Assembly: GCF_032062135.1 (NCBI RefSeq)
Contig: NC_092868.1
Coordinates: 42,485,163-42,549,162 of the forward strand
Source: Pyxicephalus adspersus
Taxonomy: Eukaryota; Chordata; Amphibia; Anura; Pyxicephalidae
Direction of reading: 5' to 3'
Length of the DNA stretch: 64,000 nt
The notes below the pieces were generated by a model. That model made no database searches. It saw only the letters and a list, made by a program, of their open reading frames with translations, and was not told the DNA's origin. The stretch's first letter is position 1. Every line of letters begins with the position of its first letter. The position numbers and the translations under genes are program-made. This document shows positions 23,596-33,671 of this stretch, one piece after another.

Positions 23596-24174
23596 GATTC
23601 TTAAGATACAGTCAGGTGACCAATGCCAAGGTATTATTCAGGATCAAGAATCTGGACAGACAAACACATGACACATGTAACGCCTAAAAAGGCAACTGGT
23701 CCCACTTGTTCTACTTAACTTCCTACGCCCCCTATGCATTCAGGATTTTTTATTAGACAGTGAACTGGCATCATCACCTAGGTTCAGTGAACATGATGCT
23801 GACTCAGGAAGCAATAATGCTAAATCTTAGACTCCATGTTTTGCTAGGATAGGAACTCAATACATGTAATCACAAAAATGGAATCCCGAGACAAACACTT
23901 GCTCAGGTCAGATTGGGGTTTAGCTCACTAGTATCCAGATTAAAAATCAGGTTTAGAATTTAGATTTCAGAATATCTTAAGGCTTCCTTATTGTTTTATT
24001 TTCCTAAAAATATAGGCCAAATGCATTAAATTAACACCCAGCATTTATTGGACAAAATGGTTTATTAATATTTGTAATTACAATATTATGTCTCCACCCA
24101 TACATACCTCACTCTATAATGAAAGCTTTAAACAGATGTGCCAATAATTGCAAAATCATTTCTAGTTTCTAATA

Positions 24175-24307
24175 CAGAGATCTCCAAATCCAGTCCTCAA
24201 AGAGCCACAATTCACATACATTTATAAGAGTTTTTAATTAGACAAGAGTAACTTTAGGAAGATGTGACCTGTTTGTGGCCCTCAAGGACCGGATTTGGAC
24301 ATGCTTG
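24175..24307. mobile_element. hAT-like palindromic MITE, 133 bp
   Basis: The left arm 'ctccaaatccagtcctcaa' and right arm 'caaggaccggatttggaca' are inverted repeats of about 28 bp. The flanks do not show a clear 8-bp duplication. Confidence 0.75.
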
Positions 24308-24339
24308 ATAAAGTATAATAAATGACAAAGAATGGTTAC

Positions 24340-24404
24340 CGGAAGGTCTCCAGCAAGATGCAGAGTTCCTGAACCCTCTCCACATCAAGAACAGGAATGA
24401 GAAC
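24340..24404 (-). pseudogene. INTS11: INTS11 duplicate, exon VLIPV...QELCILLETF
   Basis: The acceptor 'tttgcag' is followed by VLIPVLDVERVQELCILLE. In INTS11 and its relatives this place reads VLIPVFALGRAQE. Four neighbouring residues are changed at a strongly conserved motif, as expected for a decaying copy. The donor is cg|gtaacc. Confidence 0.9.
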
Positions 24405-24407
24405 CTG

Positions 24408-25754
24408 CAAAGAAAAGCAGACTCGTAAATCCAATGACAGCCATAATGGTGTTAATTGCAACAGTGTCACACTGCTCAAGTTTACATATTTTTAATGAGC
24501 TGTAAATAAGGTAACACTGACTCAACTGGCAGAGTTGCTTTTAAAACTCCAACTTACCTAAAGCTAGTTATACAGTATTATTGTAGTCAGAACGATTTAA
24601 ATGATGTCACCACAAGAGAATGTTCAGTAACACACTACTACACAGACATCCATGAATCTTAGACCAGGCAAACAACTGACAGCGCTTAACACTTTCTATA
24701 AATACAATCCATCTATTTCCTTTCTTTTATTGGCTAAAGTTGTCTTCTGTAATTCAACGGTTTTTATTGAAATAAGTCAATGGAGGAAAAAATAAACAAC
24801 AACTACCCCATACTTAAAACTAAAGAGCTAAAAATGCATGAATAGGCAAACTCATTGTTGTAGAAGCAGACAGGCGAGGTTCATTCTGCAATAGTCCCTT
24901 ATGTCTACCTGATTGTGCTGGGAATGAATGCATCATCATCCAGGTCCAGCCAATAAAGATGGTCAAGGATCAGCTCCAGGAAGAGAAGAAGGAAGAAGAT
25001 GGCGGTCCCTTACAATAGAACTGTGTTAGTCACGCTATATTGTCTGTCCAGTATGTAGCCCTCGTACCTAAGCACTCAGAATAAATGCAGTGATCTCTAT
25101 TAGCTTTGTGCAATATTCCCAGTCTCTCAGCATCTTTTGCAGCATGTCCCCAGTCTCTGATCTTTATTTCTTGTAGGATATCTGTAGTCTAAAAGTCTAG
25201 TACCAAAAATGCTGCAGATGTGGCCCACTAAACCTCACAAGTTGGCAACCACTGCCTAAAGCGAATCTGTGCTCTACCAATGCATAGCAAACATTTTTTG
25301 GCATGCCCTGCTGCTGCTGCTTATACATGAATTTTGCCCCCATTGCTCACATGATTTAAGAAAACAACCCTGTATAGGCTTTAAGTCATGGCAAAATGAC
25401 AGCACCGAGAGCCTGAGCAGAAATCATCAAGCACCAACAGAAGTAGAAGAATGAGCCACACGCTTACCCATACTTGGAAGCACTGGTTTGTTACCCTATG
25501 TATCTGGGAAGACTAAGCAGCAGGGAAATAAAAAGTTTAAGCAGTTGAAGGCTGCCATTAAAGTCATCCTGCTGTCCCTAAACTGTAATGTTGTGACCCT
25601 GTCACACCACATGAGACAATCTGTAGCTGGGTGTTGCCCGAATAGACAACAGTTATTTTATTTAGAGATGGAGTGTGGGAGGAGAAAAGTCAAGTAGTTG
25701 CCACTAGGGAAAAAATGTAATGCACAGGAAAAAAGTCACCTATCCAGCTTTCCC
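24408..25754. other. No functional exon seen between INTS11 pieces
   Basis: A possible hAT-type right end ('gttggcaaccactgcc') lies near 25240-25256. Otherwise nothing is recognised. Confidence 0.4.
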
Positions 25755-26017
25755 TACAGTCTCATGGACCTTCTTCAGAAAATCCCTCTGTCGACAGTCT
25801 GAAGGAGGTTGACGTCCACCACTTTCTTCATGCAGTCCTTAATCATTTGGGATGTAAAGAAGTTGGTTCACCTTTCTTATCCACAGTGATCTTTCTGTAA
25901 TCTTCCAGCAGAATGGGACAGATGGCCTTGGTTGGATGAGTCATGTAAATTGGGCCATCAAAGCCAACCATTTCACACATGTAAGGCAGAGCTCCGCAGT
26001 GATCCAAGTGGAAGTGG
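25755..26017 (-). pseudogene. INTS11: INTS11 duplicate, metal-site exon with frameshift and exon fusion
   Basis: The exon starts after 'ctctag' with [20 protein letters not shown], which carries the His-x-His-x-Asp-His zinc motif, and runs to VDKKGE. One base is then missing near 25872, so the frame would run into a stop a few codons later. In the shifted frame the expected [10 protein letters not shown] and QTV follow. About 25795 the sequence passes without any intron into [11 protein letters not shown], which belongs some 80 residues further on in INTS11. The codons between, which include other active-site residues, are absent. Confidence 0.93.
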
Positions 26018-27089
26018 CTAGAGGACAAAGAAAACATTAAGGGACTATTCACACTCAATAAAAAGACAAGATGAAATCTGATTCCAATAAGCCCATATTA
26101 CACCACTGTGCTGTGTGTGGAGTGAAAATATAACATTTAAATGCAGCATCCCTTATAGTTAAAAAAAAGTCCTAAATAAGATCCACGCTTGCAAGGACCG
26201 ATGCAACAAGGTTCAGGCACCGAGAGCTGGAACTTACACACTGCAACACAGCTGTGAGTGGTCACAGAAGGTGCTCAACAAATATGGTAGCACATAAGAT
26301 AAACCCACCAGAAGGGTGGAGAACAAAATACATAAGAAATCTAACGCTAAGGGGCCTATTTATACCTGGTAGAGAATTAGGTATTGCAACTAAACTTATG
26401 GATCTGGAAAAATTATCCACCATATTTCGGTGAATGTCATTTCTCAGCTTTATTAGTAGACCCCATAATATTTTCCAAATAAGATACTTTGAGAATCAAG
26501 TATAGTGTATCAATCTCAGTTCTGTTCAGCAAAAAATAGAAGTGTTACATCCCAATTTATTATACACAATATACCAGGAAAGATTCACCTCCCTATGAAT
26601 CTTTGCTCCCTTTGTTACTGCAGCCTACACAACGAATCTAGAGGAGGTTTAGGCGTTTGATGTTATTCTGTACTAAAAAAGTATCATTAGGTAACTAATA
26701 ATGTATTCCTTTTTGTACTTGTAAAACCTCTTTGATATATGTATAGTTGTAAAAGGAATGATAGATATCATATTTGTAGGTCTCATATGTCATTCCTGAG
26801 GAAGCAGATAGAAACCGCGAAACGTGTCCGATTCTATATATATGCGAGACTGTATACAATCATTGTCTTATTTTATGTTTATTGGTTATCTTTCATTTTA
26901 AAAAAGTTTTTATTGTAAATTATGAATAAAAGTTATGTTTTTTTTGTTTAAGCAGTGCCTTAAAAGTCCCGATACTTTGAGAATGTTAGGATTAATCAGG
27001 TAACTGATTCTCTTAATTCTAGCACTATCTATACAAAGCTATGGTAGCTTTTTAATGGGAAGGAAAACATTTCTAGCCACTTCAGTTAC
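26018..27089. other. Intron-derived DNA with a fold-back-type motif at 26794
   Basis: The phrase 'cctgaggaagcagatagaaa' followed by ccgcgaaacgtgtcc at about 26795-26830 has the same design as the motif in the arms of the fold-back elements at 22780-23595 and 29307-30344. No exon is seen. Confidence 0.5.
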
Positions 27090-27157
27090 CTGATAATAAG
27101 GCAATCCAGGAACTCTGTGGAACGACCATTTTGTGTGATGTAAGAGAAGTCAGGAAA
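27090..27157 (-). pseudogene. INTS11: INTS11 duplicate, exon FPDFSYITQNGR
   Basis: The acceptor '...taatag' leads directly into TTTCCTGAC and the exon reads FPDFSYITQNGRSTEFLDC then LIIS, with donor cag|gtaact. INTS11 normally has two Arg before FPDF. Here a 13-base poly-A (plus strand) abuts the splice site and the two codons are missing. Confidence 0.92.
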
Positions 27158-27266
27158 CTATTAAAAAAAAAAAAAACTGAAAGGATGTTCCTGCAGGAAT
27201 CATTGCTACAATGCAAAATCCAGACACATGTAAGATCCATCAGAGGTATCACATGTGGAGACTCAC

Positions 27267-27353
27267 ATCATCATTGTATCCCATGTGCATTCCACAGTCC
27301 AGCATGATATTCTTCCCTCCTATGGACACCAGAATGCAGCTGCGTCCAACTTC
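27267..27353 (-). pseudogene. INTS11: INTS11 duplicate, exon with [12 protein letters not shown]
   Basis: The translation [20 protein letters not shown] then GMHMGYNDD matches the N-terminal beta-lactamase part of INTS11. The donor is gat|gtgagt and the acceptor is 'agtcag' (or 'ctag' four bases earlier). This exon itself is well preserved. The preceding exon with the start codon was not found. Confidence 0.92.
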
Positions 27354-28330
27354 CTGACTAGCACATTTTAAGGGACAACATTATGTTTTTAATAACGTAG
27401 GGGGAGAAGAACATCATTGTATTTAATTTAGGAAATATCCCACAACAAAGCTCAAAAAATCTAAATGCAAACACTGACACAACCTACCTGACTTGCCACT
27501 ACAGCACTTCTGGACTGACTGTTACCAATGTCACAGCACAGCACAAACCATTACCATGCTGTGATATACATTCCATTCACTGAACTGTACTGAATTTCTT
27601 ATTGCATCGATATTCATTGCAGTAAAAAGATGTGCACGTTTGTTGCTAATGCTTAAACCCATCCTCCGCAGAGGTGCAGCTGTACAGCGATGATCAATGC
27701 CTACACAACTCCAGACCTTTAGCATTCCCACTTCATTAAAAAATGACATGTTCAAGGTTGTGACTTCCTCTTTTATTAAAAAGATTCATTTTTCTATGTT
27801 TGAAAACTTATACAATAAAATTGATAATTTTTTACTTGTAACTACAGGTATACCCAGGTTATAACCGAGGTTTAACCAGGAGAGGATTATAGAATTCCTC
27901 CATCTGCAGACAGGAACATCATCATCCTGGTGAAGAATCAAGCTAGGACTGTACTTAGTGTACAAAAGTAGAGAGAGAGAGAAAGACACAATGTGAGAAG
28001 AGTAACATCCGGTAGATCTCAGATTTCTTTTGGATGTGCAACAAGCCTGCTGTTTGTCAAACCTGTAATTCCAGCAGTTCTAGGAGGATGACTCAAATTA
28101 GGGTTAAGACTTTGTAGTCCTAAAATGCTCTCTGCCTGACAGCATTTTACTTTGTAGTTAGAAACGGTCACCTTCTTGCGTCTCATGAAGACCAGAATTT
28201 GTGACTCTCCTACATGTCCATAACAATGATGTCCCTGGTTGGTGTGATACAAATGTGATTTGACTGGCCCTATTGAGTGGGTGTTATATAAAGGTGATAA
28301 AAATGGATTCTTCGAGTGATGCCTCTACAA
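27354..28330. other. No gene seen
   Basis: The INTS11 start exon would be expected between here and the promoter region near 31.7 kb, but was not recognised. Confidence 0.4.
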
Positions 28331-28335
28331 AATTT

Positions 28336-28372
28336 TATATATATATATCTATATATAGATATATATATAGAG

Positions 28373-28446
<74 letters not shown>

Positions 28447-28450
28447 ATAT
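28336..28450. repeat. AT microsatellite
   Basis: A near-perfect (TA)n tract. Overlapping Tyr/Ile frames on both strands are artefacts of it. Confidence 0.97.
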
Positions 28451-29306
28451 CCAATATTAAAAAGAACTTTCTCTGCAGAGGGAGTGCCACACCCAATGTC
28501 CGGATGGACAGATAATGGTGCCCTATGTCTAGTAATACAGCCAGGAGTGTGAAGCAGTATATAATATATAGCACAAGGAGTGAAAAATATATACACTGAA
28601 GGAAAAATAAGGAAAACGAGGCATGCAAAGTACCCCATAAGGTAAATATATTTTTGTTCAAGAGGGTTTTTGGTGTGTCACCACATCCCCCCTCGTAATG
28701 AGGGGCACACTTGTCACGAGTGGTGATATGTGACAGAAAACAAATTAAAAACTGGGTGCAGCAGGGAGAGACCCCTCTCAGCCCGACATCATGGAGGTCT
28801 CACCCCAGGGTCAGACGTGTTGTCTGGATATGGTGTGATCTCAGGTACGCCTGCCTGGTGCGGGCTGTGAACGGGACTCCCTAGTCAAACCGGGATGTGA
28901 ATGATGCAATATCTGGTGATGTTTTGATTTATTTATTGTTCTTGATAACTGAACAAAAAGAAACCAAGGTCTATGACTAATTAGAACAGTATGCCATTTG
29001 TTATGCCATTAAAATTTCTGGTGGATTATGGATCATTGATGTTTGATTTAATTGCTAATATTATGACAATTTGTTTTATATATAACACGTGTGCAGCAAT
29101 AAACCTTTTGATTTGCTTTATTGCCTTGTGTGTTTCCACTTTCTGGTGCATGCAAGCGAGATCCTTGTATATTGGTGTTGTTCACGGAGTTCCCAGGCAC
29201 ACACCTGTCTGCATTTATTGTACAGCTTTATTAAATTATTGGTGGTGGTATTTCTCAATGTTGCTACTAAAATGATTTAGGTGCCAACCTTCAAATATGT
29301 AAGAAA
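28451..29306. other. No gene seen
   Basis: Unremarkable AT-rich DNA. A short run of GC-richer sequence at 28740-28900 has no coding signature. Confidence 0.4.
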
Positions 29307-30344
29307 GTCAAAAAACCAAAGAGAGAGATAGAGCGGGGTTTTCGGCACAAACAGTGTATTTATATTGTATATATACCAAAGTAGTGAGAAATAACATACA
29401 TTCAAAAAAAGGCCACTATACAATCTAGTGGTCTAAAGCACTGTGCTTTGAGCCCTAGGGGGCAGCAAATCGTTAGTCATATACATTTACTTGCCATACA
29501 GATTTTTAACCATAGATTCATGTTGCTAGTTGTACCTGGTGCATTTCGCCAAATATGGCTTCCTTAGGGGTGTTATTTTGACAACATGTATTTATCGCTT
29601 GCAGTAGTTGTATCTAAATCAATAAAAAATGTCTTGCTCGAGTATTACAATATCAAGTATATACTGGTGTTAAAGATATGAACAATATGAATCAATATGC
29701 TAAATGCTTACAAATACCCTTGGCCCCATAGGGTTTAGAGTAGTATTGAGCTATATACATGTGCAACAAGTTGTTGTATTAAATTCATTGTTTGGGATGT
29801 GTCAATCCACTATGGATTTATGCCAGATATTAGTTGTCAATAAATGAACAATTAATTAAATACAACTTGTTGCACATGTATATAGCTCAATACTTCTCTA
29901 AACCCTATGGGGCCAAGGGTATTTGGACATTTTTTTACTGATTTAGTTACAATTACTGCAAGCGATAAATACATGTTGTCAAATAAACACCCCTAAGGAA
30001 GCCATATTTGGCGAAACGCGTCAGGTACAAACTAGCAACATGAATCTATGGTTAAAAATCTGTATGGCAAGTAAATGTATATGACTGACGAGTTGCTGCA
30101 TGTCTAGTGCCCCCTGGGGCCTATGTTGGACCACAAGAAACTATTGTGGTCCAAATTGACCTTATAATTCTCTGTATTGTATTCAGTGCCCCCTAGGGCT
30201 CAAAGCACAGTGCTTTAGACCACTAGATTGTATAGTGGGCTTTTTTTAAATGTATGGTATTTCTCACTACGTTGTTATATATACAATATAAATATACTGT
30301 TTGTGCCGAAAACCCCGCTCTATCTCTCTTATTGGTTTTTTGAC
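29307..30344. mobile_element. Long fold-back element, about 1.04 kb
   Basis: Two arms of nearly 500 bp face each other. 'gagatagagcggggttttcg' at the left is mirrored by 'cgaaaaccccgctctatctc' at the right, and 'ctagtggtctaaagcactg' by its complement near 30205. The spacer is only about 60 bp, near 29795-29855. The right arm has an extra stretch of roughly 100 bp (30080-30180) with a second 'agtgccccct' phrase. Each arm carries cccctaaggaagcc followed by ggcgaaacgcgtc (right) or a decayed form (left). No protein is encoded. Confidence 0.93.
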
Positions 30345-30525
30345 ATAGTACAGGTTTATGTTGAGTTTAATTAACATTTATTCTGTTTTTGGTTTTACAA
30401 TTGTTTTTTTTTGGTTTATGTAGTTTAATTCATGGTTTTGATGCAGCATGTATGTAGTTTATAATTTTGAAGTAAAGTTGTTCCTGATCCTCATTATATC
30501 TGCAAGTACTTTCAAATGTAAAGCC

Positions 30526-30693
30526 CAGTGCTCAACCCAGAATTTTTTTTAAGCTGGGTGGGAAGAAATTATAGGTGGGTGGCAGTCCCTGTATTGTGAC
30601 CCAGCTCATCAGTACCCACCCAAAAACAGCCAGGTGATTACTGAAAAGTGACGGGTGGTGCACCCAGCTAGAAGGGGCCTGGGGAAAACACAG
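30526..30693 (-). mobile_element. Short TIR element, family A, opposite orientation
   Basis: This is the reverse-complement match of 22262-22429: it starts 'cagtgctcaacccag' and contains 'gggtggtgcacccagct'. Confidence 0.8.
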
Positions 30694-30864
30694 TTGCCTC
30701 TTGCTAAAAACAATAGATAAAACTTTGTTTTCATTTTTGTGTTTTTAGTTTTAAATTTGGGCATTAACTTCACTGGTTTACATGCTGCCAATTACAGGCT
30801 GGTCAATAGAGTAGAGTGTCAGCTTTCTGGCCAGGAGTTCCTGTTCCCAAAATCAGCCCCTGTC

Positions 30865-30867
<3 letters not shown>

Positions 30868-30915
<48 letters not shown>
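30868..30915. repeat. AT microsatellite
   Basis: (TA)n tract. Confidence 0.97.
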
Positions 30916-30919
<4 letters not shown>

Positions 30920-31317
30920 TGATTTTACAATTGCTGAGCTTTGGTAGTGATGACATGCTGTGCATGTTGCGTTTCAATGAACATGGAAGATTAGCACACA
31001 TAGACATATTTGCAATAGAGGATTTGGAGTTGGTGGTAACATAAAATAAGGAGTAGAAGGGTTTTTGTAGCTACTGCACAGCCTTGTTCAGGAGAAACAA
31101 TACAGAGACAGCTAGAGAATATACTCATCATAGGCCCCTCCACTAGAGAGCGCCAGGTGCTACCAGCACATCACTAGAGACTGTAAGAGACCGTACATGA
31201 AACATATAGGGTATGTTGGAGGCTGGGGTATACTTCAGGAGGCGCATTACATGAGAGTGCTAGAGATCTTCAGTCTTTTGAAACCCTCACTAGTTCCCCC
31301 TCCTCCTCCTCGTCTGT

Positions 31318-31405
31318 CATTTGCAGCCCCTATTTATTGTACAGCACTGCATAATATGTTGGTGCTATACAAATCCCATTTATTAATAATAATGGCCATT
31401 ATAGG
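31318..31405 (-). repeat. SINE/LINE 3' tail fragment
   Basis: The minus strand has the 'tttgtatagcaccaacatat' type tail that also occurs in the elements at 53600-53964 and 57100-57243. Confidence 0.6.
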
Positions 31406-31679
31406 CCCTTTACATATAAATGCCCCCACATTTGCTCCCCACTGTCCCCCTAACAACTGATATTTACCTTACAAACCATATAATGATTTAATGTCGGGGT
31501 GCACTGGGTGTGAAGATATCCAATGAAATATAATATTTTTATATTTATTAATAATATATTATAATATTAAAGTCAGGCTGTTTAGGCAAGGCTGCCATCT
31601 CCGAGCTCTATTCATATTCCTATACCTATACTTTTGTATTTCTTACCACTTCCTTACACAGCGCAGCGCCATGACACAA

Positions 31680-31929
31680 ACTACGTCACGTGATCAGCCT
31701 CAACCGGCCCCTGGAATCAGCACTGCCAATCAGAATGTAGCCGCCGCTGGGGGCTTGTATTCTATTGGACACTTGCATTTTTTCTCTCTGTATAGACGCA
31801 TTGGTTAATATGTATGAGGAAGAGAAGAGAGGGTGGCGTTGATTGGCTGGTTAACTGGGTGATGTGTAAGGGGGTGGGGCGGAGCTGTGTGATGGATTGG
31901 GATAGGGCAGTGTACCGAGCAGTAGACAG
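31680..31929 (+). promoter_or_regulatory. Promoter region and non-coding first exon of CPTP copy 2 (probably bidirectional)
   Basis: This is a GC-richer block in AT-rich surroundings. It holds TACGTCA joined to CACGTG (31683-31692), a CCAAT box (31726-31730), reversed CCAAT boxes (ATTGG at 31764, 31800, 31842 and 31896) and a GC box 'ggggtggggcgg' (31871-31882). A donor 'gtagacag|gtgaga' at 31929/31930 fits the end of a 5' untranslated exon spliced to the acceptor at 35990. INTS11 and CPTP are divergent neighbours in vertebrates, so the block would have served both. No TATA box is evident. Confidence 0.7.
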
Positions 31930-32622
31930 GTGAGATCTGGGAGAGGTAAGTGGGGAGGTAGGTGGCTGCCATGGTAATACAAGGTTTTAGGGGTGAGGTC
32001 TGTATATATGAAATGTCATTTAGGTTTATATTGGAGGACTGAAAATTGTTCCTGCTGGAATAACAACATGTGTTTGTATTACATGATTAAATCATAAATG
32101 GCTGTGCTGGGATTTGTAGTCCTGAGATTCATGGAGGAGGGGGGATCAGGAGCTCCAGGTGAAAGGTGCAGCCATTGTATGTTATGTGGGTGAATCATTC
32201 CCTTCCATGGGTATAAATAACATTTATTTCAAGGTGACTTTATAGAGAAGTATTGGTGGCTGATGACACTCTGATCATCACATTGGCCTCAATCAGATGA
32301 ATGTAGAAATCATGTGAATGTCCTGGCATCCAGGTGAATGGTAGTCAGTGATCACCTGCAGCCCCTTCCTGTCTATATGCAGCTCAATATTGGCTGACTG
32401 GGATCCCTCAGGGCTGCTCCATCTTCTTCAATACAGGGAGGGTGCGACATAATTGCTTATATTTCCATATATCTAATCATATTGGAGTCGTTCCTTGGTG
32501 AAGTTTGACCCTGCCCTTATCTCTGACAAGATGACTTTCATCTTCCTGACCGGTCAATTCCGATACATTCACTGGGATCCAGGCAGAACTGCCATCAGAG
32601 ACTCCTCCCAGCACTGATTTAT

Positions 32623-33671
32623 CTATGGTACAGGTTCCCGGCACTGATAGATCCATGGTATGGGTTCCAGGTGCTGATAGATCCATGGTACGGGTTCCAG
32701 GCACTGATAGATCCATGGTACGGGTTCCCGGCACTGATAGATCCATGGTACGGGTTCCCGGTGCTGATAGATCCATGGTACGGGTTCCNNNNNNNNNNNN
32801 NNNNNNNNNNNNNNNNNNNNNNNNNNNNNNNNNNNNNNNNNNNNNNNNNNNNNNNNNNNNNNNNNNNNNNNNNNNNNNNNNNNNNNNNNNNNNNNNNNNN
32901 NNNNNNNNNNNNNNNNNNNNNNNNNNNNNNNNNNNNNNNNNNNNNNNNNNNNNNNNNNNNNNNNNNNNNNNNNNNNNNNNNNNNNNNNNNNNNNNNNNNN
33001 NNNNNNNNNNNNNNNNNNNNNNNNNNNNNNNNNNNNNNNNNNNNNNNNNNNNNNNNNNNNNNNNNNNNNNNNNNNNNNNNNNNNNNNNNNNNNNNNNNNN
33101 NNNNNNNNNNNNNNNNNNNNNNNNNNNNNNNNNNNNNNNNNNNNNNNNNNNNNNNNNNNNNNNNNNNNNNNNNNNNNNNNNNNNNNNNNNNNNNNNNNNN
33201 NNNNNNNNNNNNNNNNNNNNNNNNNNNNNNNNNNNNNNNNNNNNNNNNNNNNNNNNNNNNNNNNNNNNNNNNNNNNNNNNNNNNNNNNNNNNNNNNNNNN
33301 NNNNNNNNNNNNNNNNNNNNNNNNNNNNNNNNNNNNNNNNNNNNNNNNNNNNNNNNNNNNNNNNNNNNNNNNNNNNNNNNNNNNNNNNNNNNNNNNNNNN
33401 NNNNNNNNNNNNNNNNNNNNNNNNNNNNNNNNNNNNNNNNNNNNNNNNNNNNNNNNNNNNNNNNNNNNNNNNNNNNNNNNNNNNNNNNNCCATGGTACAG
33501 GTTCCAGGCACTGATAGATCCATGTTACAGGTTCCAGGAGCTGATAGATCCATGGTACAGGTTCCAGGCACTGATAGATCCATGGTACAGGTTCCAGGAG
33601 CTGATAGATCCATGGTATGGGTTCCAGGCGCTGATAGATTTATGGTACAGGTTCCAGGCGCTGATAGATCC
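32623..33671 (+). repeat. 30-bp minisatellite containing an assembly gap
   Basis: The unit is 'gatagatccatggtacaggt' followed by tccaggcact. About five and a half units lie before the gap and six after. Units vary mainly at the cagg/cggg and cact/gctg positions. The period is a multiple of three, so open frames of about 380 codons run through on both strands, mostly across unknown bases. They are not genes. Confidence 0.97.
32789..33489. other. Assembly gap (701 N)
   Basis: A run of N inside the 30-bp tandem array. The true array length is unknown. Confidence 0.99.

Larger units (their letters stand above)
19611..27353 (-). pseudogene. INTS11: INTS11 duplicate, 3'-truncated and broken
   Basis: INTS11 is the metallo-beta-lactamase/beta-CASP endonuclease of the Integrator complex, acting on snRNA and other nascent transcripts in the nucleus. 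Five exon pieces are recognisable on the minus strand: 27353-27267, 27157-27090, 26017-about 25755, 24404-24340 and 19700-19611. The metal-binding [11 protein letters not shown] survives. The gene is broken in four ways: a one-base deletion in exon 26017-25755; an internal loss that fuses two distant exons; several changes in a conserved stretch of exon 24404-24340; and absence of every exon after the one at 19611. The exon(s) between 24340 and 19700 were also not found. An intact gene is predicted to the left of the window. Confidence 0.88.

Noticed and set aside
28270..28661. Ile/Tyr-rich frames on both strands
   Set aside because: They are translations of the (TA)n microsatellite.
32623..33671. 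CRISPR-like repeat array
   Set aside because: The units abut with no unique spacers, and this is a vertebrate locus. It is a minisatellite.
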